From positions 1 to 64,000 of the forward strand of contig NZ_MAOE01000121.1 in assembly GCF_001884185.1 (NCBI RefSeq): DNA of 64,000 bases. Direction: 5' to 3'. The notes under the pieces were generated by a model. The model was not told where the DNA came from and did no database searches. It was given only the letters and a program-made list of their open reading frames with translations. Source of the DNA: Bacillus albus. GTDB taxonomy: Bacteria; Bacillota; Bacilli; Bacillales; Bacillaceae_G. The position numbers and the translations under genes were made by a program. Shown here piece after piece: positions 61,050-64,000 of the stretch (its first letter is position 1; the number at the start of each line of letters is the position of its first letter).

Positions 61050-63308
61050 TTATTTCGTTATTGCGTTATATAAGAACTGTGCATATTGTTCACGTTTTAC
61101 GAAATCATCACCTAAAAAGTTTCCGTTTCCATCACCTTTAGATATATTATTATCCGCTAAAGCTTTCACATATCCTTCTGCCCAATGACCTTTTGGTACA
61201 TCCGTAAAGCTCTCTACACTCTTTTCATTTCCCTTTAACTGAAATACTTTTTGTAATACTACTGACATTTCATATCGAGTTAATACTCCATCTGGGCGGA
61301 ACTGGCCATTATCGTATCCAGCCATAATTCCAGCTTGTGTAACTGCCTCAATAGCCCCTTCATACGCATTCCCTATCGTATCTGTGAACTTCGCTTTCTG
61401 TTCTAGATTACGCTCCAGCTTCAAGTACTTTTGTATTAAAACTGCTACTTGACCACGCGTAATATTGTCACCAAATCCAAATTCCCCATTTCCATAGCCT
61501 ACAAATAATTTTTGTTTCGCTAAATATTTAATTGCTTCTTCTGACCAATGTCCTTTTGGCACATCTTTAAACTCTACTACTTCTTCGGTTACTTTTTCAT
61601 TTACAACCTTTTGAATGACAGAACCAGTGAAGAAAATACCTGTATCATTAAATGGATCTTTCACTCCAAATTCGTATACTTTCTCACCTGGTGTATTCCA
61701 TTTCACTACACCATTACTATACGTACCACCATCACTCTTCAAATGGATTTTTGTAGAGACCTTACCATCTTTTTCGTATATCGGTACTTTTACTTCTTTA
61801 TTTACTTCTGTATCCTCTAGAAAGACTTTTTGGTTTTGAACATTAATATAAGCTTTCTTACTTAGTTCTATTACTGGTCTAACATCGCGGATTTCATTTG
61901 CAACAAAACTTAAATATACTAACTTATTCAACTTACTAACTGGCGATAAGTCTGAAATATAATTTGCTTCTAAATCAAGCTTTTGTAAGTTTACTAGACT
62001 TGATAATGGCGTAATATCCTTTAACTCATTATTAGGTAAATCTAATTCTGTAAGCTGAGTCATTTTAGCAAGTGGTGTCACATCTTCTATTTTGTTTTTC
62101 CCGATAAATAATTTATTTAATTGATTCATTTGTTCAATACCCGATAAATCTTTAACTTTATTACGCGTTAATACTAAGTCCTTTAAAGGTAATGAATATA
62201 ACGGTTTAATATCTTCAATTTGATTACCCGCTAAAGTTAAGTATGTTACATTTTTCAATGCGCTTAATGGAGCAACATTTGTAATTTTATTATTTGCTAA
62301 ATTCAAGTAATCTAGTTGTTCCATTTTCGATAATGCTGTTACATCTTCTATTTGGTTGCCTGATAGATATAAACTTTTTACATTTTTCATTTCAACTAAT
62401 GGTGCAACGTTTGTAATTTTATTATTACTTAAATCAAGAGATTCTAAATTCTCCATCTTAACAAGTGGCGTTACATCTGAAAATTCATTACCACGCAAAG
62501 CTAAATGATTTAATTGCTTTAAGTTCGCAAAGAACGACGGATCTTTTATCTTCGCATTCGCAACTGTTAAAGATTTTAAATTTGGCATATATTTTAATGC
62601 ACTATAATCAAGAATCTCATTCGTATTTAAAAACAAGTTCTTTACTTGTAATAACTCTTCTTTCGTAATAGGTGTATTTAAATCTTTTCTATTAAATACT
62701 TTTTTATTAACGAGTTCTCTTAATTTATTATCTGTTATCATATTTTGATTATCAACTGGATTATCCGTTTCCGTATTGCCTGAATTAGAGTTATCATCTG
62801 TTTTCTCTGTTTCTTTCTCACCTACAGTTGGATCTTTAATTTCAAATTGAACCTGATATTTGTGATCATATCCGATAGCCGGAATAAGTATATGCATTTG
62901 CATATTGTGCTTCTTCTCAAACTCGCCAATTTCAAATTGAACTACTTTCGTTCCATTCTTCCTCTTATCTTCTGACAAAACTTTCACATCATGAAATACA
63001 CCCGGCTGGTTTCTTTCTTCTATTCTAAGATATTGAAAATAATCGCTATCTTGCATTGTTACAATAACAATTTTTTTCCCGTCTGCAATCGTTACTTTAG
63101 GATCTTTTATATATTGAGAAACCATAGATGGCTCGTCTTTTTGGTCCTTATATATTCTAATCTCAGTATCGTATGTACGTTCACTCGCTGCTACGACTGA
63201 TTGATTTGCTTCAACTTTTAGTGCTGCTAATGCTGGAGTAGAGTATGCGGCAAATGGAATTGCTAATGTTGTGGCTACTACTAACGCCTTCATATATTTT
63301 TTTTTCAA
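61050..63308 (-). CDS. ilsA: Iron-regulated leucine-rich surface protein, IlsA type
   Basis: 752 residues from TTG 63308, eight bases after ataggggac. Signal peptide (MKALVVATTLAIPFAAYSTP, cut after ALA), one NEAT domain (about 35-165, with YFQYLRIEER and KVVQFEIGEFEKKH), a Thr/Asn linker, about twelve 22-residue leucine-rich repeats (195-460, unit LxxLxLxxNxIxDVxPL), an Ig-like segment, then three SLH repeats (about 575-752) for anchoring to the wall. In B. cereus IlsA binds haem, haemoglobin and ferritin during iron starvation. Fur boxes lie upstream. Confidence 0.95.
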   Translation of the reverse strand: MKKKYMKALVVATTLAIPFAAYSTPALAALKVEANQSVVAASERTYDTEIRIYKDQKDEPSMVSQYIKDPKVTIADGKKIVIVTMQDSDYFQYLRIEERNQPGVFHDVKVLSEDKRKNGTKVVQFEIGEFEKKHNMQMHILIPAIGYDHKYQVQFEIKDPTVGEKETEKTDDNSNSGNTETDNPVDNQNMITDNKLRELVNKKVFNRKDLNTPITKEELLQVKNLFLNTNEILDYSALKYMPNLKSLTVANAKIKDPSFFANLKQLNHLALRGNEFSDVTPLVKMENLESLDLSNNKITNVAPLVEMKNVKSLYLSGNQIEDVTALSKMEQLDYLNLANNKITNVAPLSALKNVTYLTLAGNQIEDIKPLYSLPLKDLVLTRNKVKDLSGIEQMNQLNKLFIGKNKIEDVTPLAKMTQLTELDLPNNELKDITPLSSLVNLQKLDLEANYISDLSPVSKLNKLVYLSFVANEIRDVRPVIELSKKAYINVQNQKVFLEDTEVNKEVKVPIYEKDGKVSTKIHLKSDGGTYSNGVVKWNTPGEKVYEFGVKDPFNDTGIFFTGSVIQKVVNEKVTEEVVEFKDVPKGHWSEEAIKYLAKQKLFVGYGNGEFGFGDNITRGQVAVLIQKYLKLERNLEQKAKFTDTIGNAYEGAIEAVTQAGIMAGYDNGQFRPDGVLTRYEMSVVLQKVFQLKGNEKSVESFTDVPKGHWAEGYVKALADNNISKGDGNGNFLGDDFVKREQYAQFLYNAITK

Positions 63309-63341
63309 AATAATGTCCCCTATCATATATAAATTTTATAA

Positions 63342-63400
63342 TTGATAATATTTATCAACTAACTACTAATAAATGATAATGAATATCATTATCATTGTCA
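63342..63400 (-). promoter_or_regulatory. Two Fur-box-like sites upstream of ilsA
   Basis: ttgataatatttatcaa (63342-63358) and tgataatgaatatcattatc (63374-63393, running on into attgtca) match the classical Fur operator. They lie 35-90 bases before the start, where they would block initiation when iron is ample. Confidence 0.85.
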
Positions 63401-63448
63401 ATGAGAATATTACATTAAATTTATATTTCCAAAGATAAAGTGAAACTT

Positions 63449-63595
63449 TAATCAGTGGGGGTTCTGTTCATCCCCCACTGATTATCAGCCCTCACCAATC
63501 GGGCTTTTACGAGCAGCCCGCCCCCCCACCTAACTTCTTTGCTTTCGCTGAATTTTGAGGCGGGGGTCTTACTGCCCGGCGAATAGCGGGATAAA
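63449..63595. repeat. Structured intergenic repeat, long form
   Basis: It opens with the hairpin cagtggggg-ttctgttcat-cccccactg and continues with a GC-rich centre (gggcttttacgagcagccc, cccgccccccc / ggcgggggtc). It closes with gcccggcgaatagcgggata. GC content is far above the surrounding DNA. It resembles repeats scattered in B. cereus group intergenic regions, and a deleted version lies at 58518. Confidence 0.65.
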
Positions 63596-63600
63596 AAATA

Positions 63601-63632
63601 AAAAGGCCCTTTATTCAGAGAGCCTTTTTACT
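63601..63632 (-). terminator. Terminator of the 39-residue gene
   Basis: On the minus strand AAAAGGCTCT pairs with AGGGCCTTTT (one G-U) around ctgaataa, followed by a T-rich tail. It includes the gene's stop codon. Confidence 0.75.
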
Positions 63633-63734
63633 TATCGTATGAAGGATTTCACTTTTTTCTTTTTCATTAATAACACCAATTTTTTGCAAAATATTTGCAT
63701 ACAATACAAGTTTATTATATATCCGTTCTGACAT
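63615..63734 (-). CDS. Small protein of 39 residues
   Basis: MSERIYNKLVLYANILQKIG, then VINEKEKSEILHTISKKAL; helical and charged. ATG 63734 follows gaagggaga, and a terminator coincides with the end, so I take it as a real gene. No family recognised. Confidence 0.55.
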   Translation of the reverse strand: MSERIYNKLVLYANILQKIGVINEKEKSEILHTISKKAL

Positions 63735-63857
63735 AATTCTCCCTTCTTTCCTTCGACCAACTTTTTTTATATTGGTAAATTATATGAAAGAGATGAGAAA
63801 ATGTGTCCACTTTTTGCATAAATACAAATCTTTTATCCTCGCTATTTACAAGCAGTA

Positions 63858-63888
63858 AAACTCCCACCTCAAAATCAGGTGGGAGTTC
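63858..63888. terminator. Terminator of the edge gene
   Basis: AACTCCCACCT pairs with AGGTGGGAGTT around caaaatc, eight bases beyond the stop of the minus-strand gene at the window edge. Confidence 0.8.
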
Positions 63889-63895
63889 AATTTAT

Positions 63896-64000
63896 TTAGC
63901 AAATTGTCCATTGAATATTATACTTTCTAACTTCCTCTTCAAAACTATAAGGCATTTTCTTATCACAAATTACGTGTTGAATACGTGAAAACGCTGCTAT
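63896..64000 (-). CDS. C-terminal end of a DeoR/GlpR-like regulator (cut by window)
   Basis: The last 34 codons of a gene that enters from the right: AAFSRIQHVICDKKMPYSFE, then EEVRKYNIQWTIC. The pattern (small)-F-S-R-I-x-x-V-I-x-D-x-x-(L/M)-P fits the end of the DeoR sugar-phosphate sensor domain. Only this tail is visible, so the name is provisional. Confidence 0.5.
   Translation of the reverse strand: MAAFSRIQHVICDKKMPYSFEEEVRKYNIQWTIC

Noticed and set aside
63451-63595. Riboswitch or T-box upstream of the small gene or edge gene
   Set aside because: It is GC-rich and repeated (a shorter relative lies at 58518), which fits an intergenic repeat better than a leader.

Overview
The window is low-GC Firmicute chromosome and fits the Bacillus cereus group. 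The main pointers are a NEAT/LRR/S-layer-anchored haem-binding surface protein of IlsA type next to Fur boxes, an ORF-less group I intron in nrdE, many short structured repeats of the bcr kind, spore-related genes (orphan sensor kinases, a Spo0E-like phosphatase, a possible spore protein), and the dlt and preQ1/queuosine operons in Bacillus-type order. I saw no rRNA, tRNA or CRISPR array.

Layout. 1-1770: a direct repeat with terminator-like hairpins and a dicarboxylate/amino-acid symporter. About 1780-13990: a large accessory region. It opens with a complete Tn554-type transposition module (tnpA, tnpB, tnpC) and carries cargo that looks like a defence island: an XRE-like regulator, an NTF2-like protein, a PD-(D/E)xK nuclease candidate, an OLD-family ATPase/TOPRIM nuclease paired with a helical protein ending in a second nuclease-like motif, and a divergent FRG-domain protein. 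About 14000-18060: a repeat-rich scar with gene fragments (an HNH-like remnant and a phage-like remnant), a membrane protein, a DUF1835 protein and a 51-residue possible spore protein. From 18.1 kb on the chromosome is mostly backbone: MarR, YrvL-like, thioredoxin-like, UppP, a MATE pump, several small proteins missed by length cut-offs, a Cas4/AddB-like Fe-S nuclease domain protein, a Fur-controlled flavodoxin with a coupled leader ORF, an M20 amidohydrolase, the dltXABCD operon and a nitronate monooxygenase.

An IS607-type element (31.6-33.5 kb) interrupts the backbone. Its tnpB is intact, but tnpA has an in-frame nonsense codon. Then come LD-carboxypeptidase, SseB-like, isochorismatase and AhpD-like genes with a divergent Lrp regulator, a CPBP protease fused to an AbrB-like tail, and a five-gene GntR/ABC operon behind a palindromic operator. 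The nrdI-nrdE(intron)-nrdF operon follows. Next are small genes, a GNAT enzyme, a histidine phosphatase, a YkvS-like protein, and queC-queD-queE-queF under a preQ1-I riboswitch. The last part holds two orphan sensor kinases (one probably started at CTG, one converging on a Spo0E-like phosphatase), DinB, M3 oligopeptidase, MarR, a divergent polysaccharide deacetylase, a CBS-ACT protein (CbpA-like), an MtnB paralogue lacking its metal ligands, ilsA, and the 3' end of a DeoR-like regulator at the window edge.

Functional themes are envelope charge and lipid-carrier recycling (dlt, uppP), iron stress (flavodoxin, ilsA), DNA precursor and tRNA-modification metabolism (nrd, que), sporulation phosphorelay input and output, and a mobile defence cargo near the left end. 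Start codons were chosen by Shine-Dalgarno position, and many genes start at TTG or GTG. Family names rest on motifs read by eye; no database search was run.
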